64,000 nt of DNA from Cornus controversa (GCA_026545225.1 CM048847.1:868001-932000), one strand, 5' to 3'. Shown: positions 1-12,560, numbered from the stretch's first letter. Made by a program: numbers and translations. Notes: generated from the sequence alone by a model not told the origin.

Positions 1-363
1 CAACCGTCAGGATGTCCTGAATCGAAAAGAGTAATTCCATGCTGCACCCATGAATGATCACAACCGTATGGTGCTCTATGCCAACTTCAACCATCTGGAC
101 AAGTAAAAGAAACAATTCCCAAGCTATCGATGATTTTAAACAAGTTTAGTTTGAGTTGTTCTGATTCAAAAACCCATTCCTTGAGAAGTCGTGCCATAAT
201 CAGAATCGTAAGTTTCTTTTTTCCAAATTAGACCATCAAAGCATCCAAAAGAAGTGACGAACATATCAATCCGATCTTCATCACAACCGTAAGGTGCTTT
301 GTTCCAAGTTCGACCGTTTGGACATCTAAAGGAAACAATTAGCAAGCTACCAACCATTTTAAA

Positions 364-807
364 CTTGTTTCATTTGATTCGAAAAGTCCCAATCCACGTG
401 AAATCGTGCCATACCTAGAATTATACGTTGCTTTATGCCAAATTCAACCGTCAGGATCTCCTGAATCGAAAAGAGTAATTCCATGCTGCACCCATGAATG
501 ATCACAACCGTATGGTGCTCTATGCCAACTTCAACCATCTGGACAAGTAAAAGAAATAATTCCCAAGCTATCGATGATTTTAAACAAGTTTAGTTTGAGT
601 TGTTTTGATTCAAAAACCCATTCCTTGAGAAGTCGTGCCATAATCGGAATCGTAAGTTTCTTTTTTCCAAATTAGACCATCAAAGCATCCAAAAGAAGTG
701 ACGAACATGTTAATCCGATCTTCATCACAACCGTATGGTGCTTTGTTCCAAGTTCGACCGTTTGGACATCTAAAGGAAACAATTAGCAAGCTACCAACCA
801 TTTTAAA
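364..807. repeat. Short satellite unit (444 bp), copy 1
   Basis: CTTGTTTCATTTGA from the start of X1 is joined directly to TTCGAAAAGTCCC of X2. About 292 bp (the rest of X1, all of Y1 and the start of X2) is missing. A TGA sequence shared by both sides lies at the junction. An alpha-type long unit follows at 808. Confidence 0.9.
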
Positions 808-3016
808 CTTGTTTCATTTGAGTTGTTTTGATTCGAAAACTGCATTCCAAGAGAAGTCGTGCCATAATACTAATCGTACGCTGCTTTTTTCTAAATGAAA
901 CCATCAAAGCGTCCCAAAGAAACGACGAGCATGTCGATTCGATCTTTATCCATGTTTGTTTGAGTTGTTCTGAGTCGAAAAGAACAATTGCTTGCAATAA
1001 TCAGGCATGACGACAACCGTATGGCGCTTTGTGCTAGAATTGACCATCTGGATGTTCAGAAAAATAGAGAATGACAACAACGGTTTCGAACTTGTTTCGT
1101 TTGACTTGTCCTGATTTGGAAAGTTTAATCCACGTGAACTCATGCCACACTTAGAATTATACATTGCTTTATGCCAAATTCAACCATCAGGACGTCCTGA
1201 ATCAAAAATAGTAATTCCTTGCTGCACTCATGAATGATCACAACCGTATGGTGCTCTATGCCAACTTCAACCATCTGGAAAAGTAAAAGAAACAATTCCC
1301 AAGCTATCGAGGATTTTAAACAAGTTTAGTTTGAGTTGTTCTGATTCAATAACCCATTCCTTGAGAAGTCGTGCCATAATCAGAATCGTAAGTTTCTTTT
1401 TTCCAAATTAGACCATCAAAGCATCCAAAAGAAGTGACGAACATGTCAATCCGATCTTCATCACAACCGTATGGTGCTTTGTTCCAAGTTCGACCGTTTG
1501 GACATCTAAAGGAAACAATTAGCAAGCTACCAACCATTTTAAACTTGTTTCATTTGAGTTGTTTTGATTCGAAAACCGCATTCCAAGAGAAGTCGTGCCA
1601 TAATACTAATCGTACGCTGCTTTTTTCTAAATGAAACCATCAAAGCGTCCCAAAGAAACGACGAGCATGTCAATCCGATCTTCATCCGTGTTTGTTTGAG
1701 TTGTTCTGAGTCGAAAGAACAATTGCTTGCATTAATCAGGCATGACGACAACCGTATGGCGGTTTGTGCTAGAATTGACCATCTGGATGTCCAGAAGAAT
1801 AGAGAATGACAAGAACGGTTTCGAACTTGTTTCGTTTGACTTGTCCTGATTCGAAAAGTCCCAATCCACGTGAAATCGTGCCATACCTAGAATTATACGT
1901 TGCTTTATGCCAAATTCAACCGTCAGGATGTCCTAAATCGAAAAGAGTAATTCCATGCTACACCCATGAATGATCACAACCGTATGGTGCTCTATGCCAA
2001 CTTCAACCATCTGGACAAGTAAAAGAAATAATTCCCAAGCTATCGATGATTTTAAACAAGTTTAGTTTGAGTTGTTTTGATTCAAAAACCCATTCCTTGA
2101 GAAGTCGTGCCATAATCGGAATCGTAAGTTTCTTTTTTCCAAATTAGACCATCAAAGCATCCAAAAGAAGTGACGAACATGTCAATCCGATCTTCATCAC
2201 AACCGTATGGTGCTTTGTTCCAAGTTCGACCGTTTGGACATCTAAAGGAAACAATTAGCAAGCTACCAACCATTTTAAACTTGTTTCATTTGAGTTGTTT
2301 TGATTCAAAAACTGCATTCCAAGAGAAGTCGTGCCATAATACTAATCGTACGCTGCTTTTTTATAAATGAAACCATCAAAGCGTCCCAAAGAAACGACGA
2401 GCATGTCGATCCGATCTTCATCAATGTTTGTTTGAGTTGTTCTGAGTCGAAAAGAACAATTGCTTGCAATAATCAGGCATGACGACAACCGTATGGCGCT
2501 TTGTGCTAGAATTGACCATCTGGATGTCCAGAAGAATAGAGAATGACAACAACGGTTTCGAACTTGTTTCGTTTGACTTGTCCTAATTCGAAAAGTCCCA
2601 ATCCACGTGAAATCGTGCCATACCTAGAATTATACGTTGCTTTATGCCAAATTCAACCGTCAGGATGTCCTGAATCGAAAAGAGTAATTCCATGCTGCAC
2701 CCATGAATGATCAAAACCGTATGGTGCTCTATGCCAACTTCAACCATCTGGACAAGTAAAAGAAACAATTCCCAAGCTATCGATGATTTTAAACAAGTTT
2801 AGTTTGAGTTGTTCTGATTCAAAAACCCATTCCTTGAGAAGTCGTGCCATAATCAGAATCGTAAGTTTCTTTTTTCCAAATTAGACCATCAAAGCATCCA
2901 AAAGAAGTGACGAACATATCAATCCGATCTTCATCACAACCGTATGGTGCTTTGTTCCAAGTTCGACCGTTTGGACATCTAAAGGAAACAATTAGCAAGC
3001 TACCAACCATTTTAAA

Positions 3017-3579
3017 CTTGTTTCATTTGAGTTGTTTTGATTCGAAAACTGCATTCCAAGAGAAGTCGTACCATAATACTAATCGTACGCTGCTTTTTTA
3101 TAAATGAAACCATCAAAGCGTCCCAAAGAAACGACGAGCATGTCGATCCGATCTTCATCAATGTTTGTTTGAGTTGTTCTAAGTCGAAAAGAACAATTGC
3201 TTGCAATAATCAGGCATGACGACAACCGTTTGGCGCTTTGTGCTAGAATTGACCATGCTGCACCCATGAATGATCACAACCGTATGGTGCTCTATGCCAA
3301 CTTCAACCATCTGGACAAGTAAAAGAAACAATTCCCAAGCTATCGATGATTTTAAACAAGTTTAGTTTGAGTTGTTCTGATTCAAAAACCCATTCCTTGA
3401 GAAGTCGTGCCATAATCAGAATCGTAAGTTTCTTTTTTCCAAATTAGACCATCAAAGCATCCAAAAGAAGTGACGAACATATCAATCTGATCTTCATCAC
3501 AACCGTATGGTGCTTTGTTCCAAGTTCGACCGTTTGGACATCTAAAGGAAACAATTAGCAAGCTACCAACCATTTTAAA
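3017..3579. repeat. Unique 563-bp satellite unit with private deletion
   Basis: This unit has its own deletion of about 174 bp. Y1 sequence GAATTGACCAT runs straight into GCTGCACCCATG of Y2, with CCAT-like microhomology at the join near 3252-3256. It also has CCGTTTGGCG where others have CCGTATGGCG. This length is seen once in the window, so the deletion is recent or did not spread. It lies directly before a short unit. Confidence 0.88.
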
Positions 3580-4023
3580 CTTGTTTCATTTGATTCAAAA
3601 AGTCCCAATCCACGTGAAATCGTGCCATACCTAGAATTATACGTTGCTTTATGCCAAATTCAACCGTCAGGATGTCCTGAATCGAAAAGAGTAATTCCAT
3701 GCTGCACCCATGAATGATCACAACCGTATGGTGCTCTATGCCAACTTCAACCATCTGGACAAGTAAAAGAAACAATTCCCAAGCTATCGATGATTTTAAA
3801 CAAGTTTAGTTTGAGTTGTTTTGATTCAAAAACCCATTCCTTGAGAAGTCGTGCCATAATCGGAATCGTAAGTTTCTTTTTTCCAAATTAGACCATCAAA
3901 GCATCCAAAAGAAGTGACGAACATGTCAATCCGATCTTCATCACAACCGTATGGTGCTTTGTTCCAAGTTCGACCGTTTGGACATCTAAAGGAAACAATT
4001 AGCAAGCTACCAACCATTTTAAA
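3580..4023. repeat. Short satellite unit (444 bp), copy 2
   Basis: Same X1/X2 junction, here with the variant TTCAAAAAGTCCC, shared with the copy at 9179. An alpha-type unit follows. Confidence 0.9.
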
Positions 4024-4170
4024 CTTGTTTCATTTGAGTTGTTTTGATTCGAAAACTGCATTCCAAGAGAAGTCGTGCCATAATACTAATCGTACGCTGC
4101 TTTTTTCTAAATGAAACCATCAAAGCGTCCCAAAGAAACGACGAGCATGTCGATCCGATCTTTATCCATG
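4024..4170. repeat. Monomer X1 (147 bp) of the reference unit
   Basis: This full-length X-class monomer runs from CTTGTTTCATTTGAG to TTTATCCATG. It carries the boxes AAGTCGTGCCATAAT and AATCGTACGCTGCTTTTTT. It is exactly 147 bp, the length of DNA wrapped in a nucleosome core. That coincidence is common in centromeric satellites but is not proof of function. Confidence 0.8.
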
Positions 4171-4306
4171 TTTGTTTGAGTTGTTCTGAGTCGAAAAGAA
4201 CAATTGCTTGCAATAATCAGGCATGACGACAACCGTATGGCGCTTTGTGCTAGAATTGACCATCTGGATGTTCAAAAAAATAGAGAATGACAACAACGGT
4301 TTCGAA
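4171..4306. repeat. Monomer Y1 (136 bp) of the reference unit
   Basis: This full-length Y-class monomer starts at TTTGTTTGAGTTGTTCTGAG and ends at GGTTTCGAA. It holds the box ACAACCGTATGGCGCTTTG, the counterpart of CAACCGTATGGTGCTCTATG in Y2 and CAACCGTATGGTGCTTTG in Y3. In most non-alpha long units a GTTCAG/GTCCAG variant near the 3' end separates subtypes. Confidence 0.75.
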
Positions 4307-4405
4307 CTTGTTTCGTTTGACTTGTCCTGATTTGGAAAGTTTAATCCACGTGAAATCATGCCACACTTAGAATTATACATTGCTTTACGCCAAATTCAAC
4401 CATCA
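4307..4405. repeat. Monomer X2 (truncated X, about 98 bp)
   Basis: It begins CTTGTTTCGTTTGACTTGTC and aligns with the first two thirds of X1 (TCGTGCCATA becomes TCATGCCACA here). It then runs directly into Y2, so about 50 bp of X is missing. It contains one CACGTG palindrome. The boundary with Y2 is approximate. Confidence 0.65.
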
Positions 4406-4536
4406 GGACGTCCTGAATCAAAAATAGTAATTCCTTGCTGCACTCATGAATGATCACAACCGTATGGTGCTCTATGCCAACTTCAACCATCTGGAAAAGT
4501 AAAAGAAACAATTCCCAAGCTATCGAGGATTTTAAA
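4406..4536. repeat. Monomer Y2 (about 131 bp)
   Basis: This Y-class monomer runs from the CGTCCTGAATC region to GGATTTTAAA. Its conserved core is CACAACCGTATGGTGCTC. The alpha-type copy has TGGAAAAGTAAAAG where other subtypes have TGGACAAGTAAAAG. Confidence 0.65.
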
Positions 4537-4679
4537 CAAGTTTAGTTTGAGTTGTTCTGATTCAATAACCCATTCCTTGAGAAGTCGTGCCATAATCAGA
4601 ATCGTAAGTTTCTTTTTTCCAAATTAGACCATCAAAGCATCCAAAAGAAGTGACGAACATGTCAATCCGATCTTCATCA
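4537..4679. repeat. Monomer X3 (143 bp)
   Basis: This X-class monomer starts CAAGTTTAGTTTGAGTTG and ends at CCGATCTTCATCA. It holds GAAGTCGTGCCATAATC and AATCGTAAGTTTCTTTTTT, the positional equivalents of the X1 boxes. Some units have GAGCAGTCGTGCC at the first box, a useful subtype marker. Confidence 0.7.
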
Positions 4680-4759
4680 CAACCGTATGGTGCTTTGTTC
4701 CAAGTTCGACCGTTTGGACATCTAAAGGAAACAATTAGCAAGCTACCAACCATTTTAAA
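4680..4759. repeat. Monomer Y3 (5'-truncated Y, 80 bp)
   Basis: It starts directly at the conserved CAACCGTATGGTGCTTTG box and ends CCAACCATTTTAAA, so about the first 55-60 bp of a Y monomer are missing. The retroelement integrated into the last bases of this monomer in the unit starting at 11832. Confidence 0.7.
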
Positions 4760-7700
4760 CTTGTTTCATTTGAGTTGTTTTGATTCGAAAACCGCATTCC
4801 AAGAGAAGTCGTGCCATAATACTAATCGTACGCTGCTTTTTTCTAAATGAAACCATCAAAGCGTCCCAAAGAAACGACGAGCATGTCAACCCGATCTTCA
4901 TCCGTGTTTGTTTGAGTTGTTCTGAGTCGAAAGAATAATTGCTTGCAATAATCAGGCATGACGACAACCGTATGGCGCTTTGTGCTAGAATTGACCATCT
5001 GGATGTCCAGAAGAATAGAGAATGACAACAACGGTTTCGAACTTGTTTCGTTTGACTTGTCCTGATTCGAAAAGTCCCAATCCACGTGAAATCGTGCCAT
5101 ACCTAGAATTATACGTTGTTCTATGCCAAATTCAACCGTCAGGATGTCCTGAATCGAAAAGAGTAATTCCATGCTGCACCCATGAATGATCACAACCGTA
5201 TGGTGCTCTATGCCAACTTCAACCATCTGGACAAGTAAAAGAAACAATTCCCAAGCTATCGATGATTTTAAACAAGTTTAGTTTGAGTTGTTCTGATTCA
5301 AAAACCCATTCCTTGAGCAGTCGTGCCATAATCAGAATCGTAAGTTTCTTTTTTCCAAATTAGACCATCAAAGCATCCAAAAGAAGTGACGAACATGTCA
5401 ATCCGATCTTCATCACAACCGTATGGTGCTTTGTTCCATGTTCGACCGTTTGGACATCTAAAGGAAACAATTAGCAAGCTACCAACCATTTTAAACTTGT
5501 TTCATTTGAGTTGTTTTGATTCGAAAACTGCATTCCAAGAGAAGTCGTGCCATAATACTAATCGTACGCTGCTTTTTTCTAAATGAAACCATCAAAGCGT
5601 CCCAAAGAAACGACGAGCATGTCAATCCGATCTTCATCCGTGTTTGTTTGAGTTGTTCTGAGTCGAAAGAACAATTGCTTGCAATAATCAGGCATGACGA
5701 CAACCGTATGGCGCTTTGTGCTAGAATTGACCATCTGGATGTCCAGAAGAATAGAGAATGACAAGAACGGTTTCGAACTTGTTTCGTTTGACTTGTCCTG
5801 ATTCGAAAAGTCCCAATCCACGTGAAATCGTGCCATACCTAGAATTATACGTTGCTTTATGCCAAATTCAACCGTCAGGATGTCCTGAATCGAAAAGAGT
5901 AATTCCATGCTGCACCCATGAATGATCACAACCGTATGGTGCTCTATGCCAACTTCAACCATCTGGACAAGTAAAAGAAACAATTCCCAAGCTATCGATG
6001 ATTTTAAACAAGTTTAGTTTGAGTTGTTCTGATTCAAAAACCCATTCCTTGAGCAGTCGTGCCATAATCAGAATCGTAAGTTTCTTTTTTCCAAATTAGA
6101 CCATCAAAGCATCCAAAAGAAGTGACGAACATGTCAATCCGATCTTCATCACAACCGTATGGTGCTTTGTTCCAAGTTCGACCGTTTGGACATCTAAAGG
6201 AAACAATTAGCAAGCTACCAACCATTTTAAACTTGTTTCATTTGAGTTGTTTTGATTCGAAAACTGCATTCCAAGAGAAGTCGTGCCATAATACTAATCG
6301 TACGCTGCTTTTTTATAAATGAAACCATCAAAGCGTCCCAAAGAAACGACGAGCATGTTGATCCGATCTTCATCCATGTTTGTTTGAGTTGTTCTGAGTC
6401 GAAAGAACAATTGCTTGCAATAATCAGGCATGACGACAACCGTATGGCGCTTTGTGCTAGAATTGACCATCTGGATGTCCAGAAGAATAGAGAATGACAA
6501 CAACGGTTTTGAACTTGTTTCGTTTGACTTGTCCTGATTCGAAAAGTCCCAATCCACGTGAAATCGTGCCATACCTAGAATTATACGTTGCTTTATGCCA
6601 AATTCAACCGTCAGGATGTCCTAAATCGAAAAGAGTAATTCCATGCTACACCCATGAATGATCACAACCGTATGGTGCTCTATGCCAACTTCAACCATCT
6701 GGACAAGTAAAAGAAACAATTCCCAAGCTATCGATGATTTTAAACAAGTTTAGTTTGAGTTGTTTTGATTCAAAAACCCATTCCTTGAGAAGTCGTGCCA
6801 TAATCGGAATCGTAAGTTTCTTTTTTCCAAATTAGACCATCAAAGCATCCAAAAGAAGTGACGAACATGTCAATCCGATCTTCATCACAACCGTATGGTG
6901 CTTTGTTCCAAGTTCGACCATTTGGACATCTAAAGGAAACAATTAGCAAGCTACCAACCATTTTAAACTTGTTTCATTTGAGTTGTTTTGATTCGAAAAC
7001 TGCATTCCAAGAGAAGTCGTGCCATAATACTAATCGTACGCTGCTTTTTTATAAATGAAACCATCAAAGCGTCCCAAAGAAACGACGAGCATGTCGAGCC
7101 GATCTTCATCCATGTTTGTTTGAGCTGTTCTAAGTCGAAAAGAACAATTGCTTGCAATAATCAGGCATGACGACAACCGTATGGCGCTTTGTGGTAGAAT
7201 TGACCATCTGGATGTTCAGAAAAATAGAGAATGACAAGAACGGTTTCGAACTTGTTTCGTTTGACTTGTCCTGATTCGAAAAGTCCCAATCCACGTGAAA
7301 TCGTGCCATACCTAGAATTATACGTTGCTTTATGCCAAATTCAACCGTCAGGATGTCCTGAATCGAAAAGAGTAATTCCATGCTGCACCCATGAATGATC
7401 ACAACCGTATGGTGCTCTATGCCAACTTAAACCATCTGGACAAGTAAAAGAAACAATTTCCAAGCTATCGATGATTTTAAACAAGTTTAGTTTGAGTTGT
7501 TTTGATTCAAAAACCCATTCCTTGAGAAGTCGTGCCATAATCGGAATCGTAAGTTTCTTTTTTCCAAATTAGACCATCAAAGCATCCAAAAGAAGTGACG
7601 AACATGTCAATCCGATCTTCATCACAACCGTATGGTGCTTTGTTCCAAGTTCGACCGTTTGGACATCTAAAGGAAACAATTAGCAAGCTACCAACCATTT

Positions 7701-9178
7701 TAAACTTGTTTCATTTGAGTTGTTTTGATTCAAAAACTGCATTCCAAGAGAAGTCGTGCCATAATACTAATCGTACGCTGTTTTTTTATAAATGAAACCA
7801 TCAAAGCGTCCCAAAGAAACGACGAGCATGTCAAGCCGATCTTCATCCATGTTTGTTTGAGCTGTTCTGAGTCGAAAAGAACAATTGCTTGCAATAATCA
7901 GGCATGACGACAACCGTATGGCGCTTTGTGCTAGAATTGACCATCTGGATGTTCAGAAAAATAGAGAATGACAAGAACGATTTCGAACTTGTTTCGTTTG
8001 ACTTGTCCTGATTCGAAAAGTCCCAATCCACGTGAAATCGTGCCATACCTAGAATTATACGTTGCTTTATGCCAAATTCAACCGTCAGGATGTCCTGAAT
8101 CGAAAAGAGTAATTCCATGCTGCACCCATGAATGATCACAACCGTATGGTGCTCTATGCCAACTTAAACCATCTGGACAAGTAAAAGAAACAATTTCCAA
8201 GCTATCGATGATTTTAAACAAGTTTAGTTTGAGTTGTTTTGATTCAAAAACCCATCCCTTGAGAAGTCGTGCCATAATCGAAATCGTAAGTTTCTTTTTT
8301 CCAAATTAGACCATCAGAGCATCCAAAAGAAGTGACGAACATGTCAATCCGATCTTCATCACAACCATATGGTGCTTTGTTCCAAGTTCGACCGTTTGGA
8401 CATCTAAAGGAAACAATTAGCAAGCTACCAACCATTTTAAACTTGTTTCATTTGAGTTGTTTTGATTCGAAAACTGCATTCCAAGAGAAGTCGTACCATA
8501 ATACTAATCGTACGCTGCTTTTTTCTAAATGAAACCATCAAAGCGTCCCAAAGAAACGACGAGCATGTCGATCCGATCTTCATCAATGTTTGTTTGAGTT
8601 GTTCTAAGTCGAAAAGAACAATTGCTTGCAATAATCAGGCATGACGACAACCGTATGGCGCTTTGTGCTAGAATTGACCATCTGGATGTCCAGAAGAATA
8701 GAGAATGACAACAACGGTTTCGAACTTGTTTCGTTTGACTTGTCCTAATTCGAAAAGTCCCAATCCACGTGAAATCGTGCCATACCTAGAATTATACGTT
8801 GCTTTATGCCAAATTCAACCGTCAGGATGTCCTGAATCGAAAAGAGTAATTCCATGCTGCACCCATGAATGATCACAACCGTATGGTGCTCTATGCCAAC
8901 TTCAACCATCTGGACAAGTAAAAGAAACAATTCCCAAGCTATCGATGATTTTAAACAAGTTTAGTTTGAGTTGTTCTGATTCAAAAACCCATTCCTTGAG
9001 AAGTCGTGCCATAATCAGAATCGTAAGTTTCTTTTTTCCAAATTAGACCATCAAAGCATCCAAAAGAAGTGACGAACATATCAATCCGATCTTCATCACA
9101 ACCGTATGGTGCTTTGTTCCAAGTTCGACCGTTTGGACATCTAAAGGAAACAATTAGCAAGCTACCAACCATTTTAAA

Positions 9179-9622
9179 CTTGTTTCATTTGATTCAAAAA
9201 GTCCCAATCCACGTGAAATCGTGCCATACCTAGAATTATACGTTGCTTTATGCCAAATTCAACCGTCAGGATGTCCTGAATCGAAAAGAGTAATTCCATG
9301 CTGCACCCATGAATGATCACAACCGTATGGTGCTCTATGCCAACTTCAACCATCTGGACAAGTAAAAGAAACAATTCCCAAGCTATCGATGATTTTAAAC
9401 AAGTTTAGTTTGAGTTGTTTTGATTCAAAAACCCATTCCTTGAGAAGTCGTGCCATAATCGGAATCGTAAGTTTCTTTTTTCCAAATTAGACCATCAAAG
9501 CATCCAAAAGAAGTGACGAACATGTCAATCCGATCTTCATCACAACCGTATGGTGCTTTGTTCCAAGTTCGACCGTTTGGACATCTAAAGGAAACAATTA
9601 GCAAGCTACCAACCATTTTAAA
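9179..9622. repeat. Short satellite unit (444 bp), copy 3
   Basis: Same junction with TTCAAAAAGTCCC, linking it to the copy at 3580. An alpha-type unit follows at 9623. Confidence 0.9.
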
Positions 9623-12555
9623 CTTGTTTCATTTGAGTTGTTTTGATTCGAAAACTGCATTCCAAGAGAAGTCGTGCCATAATACTAATCGTACGCTGCT
9701 TTTTTCTAAATGAAACCATCAAAGCGTCCCAAAGAAACGACGAGCATGTCGATCCGATCTTTATCCATGTTTGTTTGAGTTGTTCTGAGTCGAAAAGAAC
9801 AATTGCTTGCAATAATCAGGCATGACGACAACCGTATGGCGCTTTGTGCTAGAATTGACCATCTGGATGTTCAGAAAAATAGAGAATGACAACAACGGTT
9901 TCGAACTTGTTTCGTTTGACTTGTCCTGAATTGGAAAGTTTAATCCACGTGAAATCATGCCACACTTAGAATTATACATTGCTTTACGCCAAATTCAACC
10001 ATCAGGACGTCCTGAATCAAAAATAGTAATTCCTTGCTGCACTCATGAATGATCACAACCGTATGGTGCTCTATGCCAACTTCAACCATCTGGAAAAGTA
10101 AAAGAAACAATTCCCAAGCTATCGAGGATTTTAAACAAGTTTAGTTTGAGTTGTTCTGATTCAATAACCCATTCCTTGAGAAGTCGTGCCATAATCAGAA
10201 TCGTAAGTTTCTTTTTTCCAAATTAGACCATCAAAGCATCCAAAAGAAGTGACGAACATGTCAATCCGATCTTCATCACAACCGTATGGTGCTTTGTTCC
10301 AAGTTCGACCGTTTGGACATCTAAAGGAAACAATTAGCAAGCTACCAACCATTTTAAACTTGTTTCATTTGAGTTGTTTTGATTCGAAAACCGCATTCCA
10401 AGAGAAGTCGTGCCATAATACTAATCGTACGCTGCTTTTTTCTAAATGAAACCATCAAAGCGTCCCAAAGAAACGATGAGCATGTCAATCCGATCTTCAT
10501 CCGTGTTTGTTTGAGTTGTTCTGAGTCGAAAGAACAATTGCTTGCAATAATCAGGCATGACGATAACCGTATGGCGCTTTGTGCTAGAATTGACCATCTG
10601 GATGTCCAGAAGAATAGAGAATGACAACAACGGTTTCGAACTTGTTTCGTTTGACTTGTCCTGATTCGAAAAGTCCCAATCCACGTGAAATCGTGCCATA
10701 CCTAGAATTATACGTTGCTTTATGCCAAATTCAACCGTCAGGATGTCCTAAATCGAAAAGAGTAATTCCATGCTACACCCATGAATGATCACAACCGTAT
10801 GGTGCTCTATGCCAACTTCAACCATCTGGACAAGTAAAAGAAACAATTCCCAAGCTATCGATGATTTTAAACAAGTTTAGTTTGAGTTGTTTTGATTCAA
10901 AAACCCATTCCTTGAGAAGTCGTGCCATAATCGGAATCGTAAGTTTCTTTTTTCCAAATTAGACCATCAAAGCATCCAAAAGAAGTGACGAACATGTCAA
11001 TCCGATCTTCATCACAACCGTATGGTGCTTTGTTCCAAGTTCGACCGTTTGGACATCTAAAGGAAACAATTAGCAAGCTACCAACCATTTTAAACTTGTT
11101 TCATTTGAGTTATTTTGATTCGAAAACTGCATTCCAAGAGAAGTCGTGCCATAATACTAATCGTACGCTGCTTTTTTCTAAATGAAACCATCAAAGCGTC
11201 CCAAAGAAACGACGAGCATGTCGATCCGATCTTCATCAATGTTTGTTTGAGTTGTTCTGAGTCGAAAAGAACAATTGCTTGCAATAATCAGGCATGACGA
11301 CAACCGTATGGCGCTTTGTGCTAGAATTGACCATCTGGATGTCCAGAAGAATAGAGAATGACAACAACGGTTTCGAAGTTGTTTCGTTTGACTTGTCCTG
11401 ATTCGAAAAGTCCCAATCCACGTGAAATCGTGCCATACCTAGAATTATACGTTGCTTTATGCCAAATTCAACCGTCAGGATGTCCTAAATCGAAAAGAGT
11501 AATTCCATGCTACACCCATGAATGATCACAACCGTATGGTGCTCTATGCCAACTTCAACCATCTGGACAAGTAAAAGAAACAATTTCCAAGCTATCGATG
11601 ATTTTAAACAAGTTTAGTTTGAGTTGTTTTGATTCAAAAACCCATTCCTTGAGAAGTCGTGCCATAATCGGAATCGTAAGTTTCTTTTTTCCAAATTAGA
11701 CCATCAAAGCATCCAAAAGAAGTGACGAACATGTCAATCCGATCTTCATCACAACCGTATGGTGCTTTGTTCCAAGTTCGACCGTTTGGACATCTAAAGG
11801 AAACAATTAGCAAGCTACCAACCATTTTAAACTTGTTTCATTTGAGTTGTTTTGATTCGAAAACTGCATTCCAAGAGAAGTCGTACCATAATACTAATCG
11901 TACGCTGCTTTTTTATAAATGAAACCATCAAAGCGTCCCAAAGAAACGACGAGCATGTCGATCCGATCTTCATCAATGTTTGTTTGAGTTGTTCTGAGTC
12001 GAAAAGAACAATTGCTTGCAATAATCAGGCATGACGACAACCGTATGGCGCTTTGTGCTAGAATTGACCATCTGGATGTCCAGAAGAATAGAGAATGACA
12101 ACAACGGTTTCGAACTTGTTTCGTTTGACTTGTCCTGATTCGAAAAGTCCCAATCCACGTGAAATCGTGCCATACCTAGAATTATACGTTGTTTTATGCC
12201 AAATTCAACCGTCAGGATGTCCTGAATCGAAAAGAGTAATTCCATGCTGCACCCATGAATGATCACAACCGTATGGTGCTCTATGCCAACTTCAACCATC
12301 TGGACAAGTAAAAGAAACAATTCCCAAGCTATCGATGATTTTAAACAAGTTTAGTTTGAGTTGTTCTGATTCAAAAACCCATTCCTTGAGCAGTCGTGCC
12401 ATAATCAGAATCGTAAGTTTCTTTTTTCCAAATTAGACCATCAAAGCATCCAAAAGAAGTGACGAACATGTCAATCCGATCTTCATCACAACCGTATGGT
12501 GCTTTGTTCCAAGTTCGACCGTTTGGACATCTAAAGGAAACAATTAGCAAGCTAC

Positions 12556-12560
12556 CAACC
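12556..12560. repeat. Target-site duplication, left copy (CAACC)
   Basis: The five satellite bases CAACC immediately before the element are repeated immediately after it at 16954-16958. Uninterrupted satellite reads GCTACCAACCATTTTAAAC at this place, with one CAACC. Five base pairs is the usual duplication for Ty3/gypsy integrases. Confidence 0.93.

Larger units (their letters stand above)
4024..4759. repeat. Reference 736-bp higher-order repeat unit (alpha type)
   Basis: This is one complete unit, chosen to show the internal structure. It consists of six related monomers, read as three X-Y pairs of 283, about 230 and 223 bp. X and Y align with each other from their TTTGAGTTGTT box to the CGTA(C/T)G(C/G)-GCTTT region, so they descend from one ancestral monomer of about 140 bp. 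The size differences come mainly from truncation of X2 and Y3. This copy is of the alpha type, marked by TTTGGAAAGTTTAATCC, CTTGCTGCACTC and TATCGAGGATTTTAAAC. That subtype follows 12 of the 16 short units. Confidence 0.9.
1..12560. repeat. Satellite array, left block (736/737-bp higher-order repeat)
   Basis: This is a head-to-tail tandem array with no gene. Taking the first base of the CTTGTTTCATTTGA box as the unit start, units begin at 364 (short), 808, 1544, 2280, 3017 (563 bp), 3580 (short), 4024, 4760, 5496, 6232, 6968, 7705, 8442, 9179 (short), 9623, 10359, 11095 and 11832. The last unit is interrupted near its end by the retroelement. Bases 1-363 are the 3' part of a unit already in progress. 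Long units are 736 or 737 bp. A frequent reason for the difference is GTCGAAAGAAC against GTCGAAAAGAAC in monomer Y1. Units differ by scattered substitutions. Short open frames of 60-134 codons recur in every unit but have no gene features. A centromeric or pericentromeric location is inferred from array type only. Confidence 0.97.

Noticed and set aside
4024..4759. CENP-B box in the satellite
   Set aside because: I found no match to the core pattern TTCG-4N-A-2N-CGGG in the reference unit. TTCGAAAAC and TTTCGAACTT lack the CGGG part.
1..12560. Dozens of 60-134 codon open frames on both strands, repeated every 736 bp
   Set aside because: They arise from the tandem repeat, overlap one another on both strands, shift frame between monomers, and break with single-base variants. 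No family motif, signal or codon bias supports a gene.
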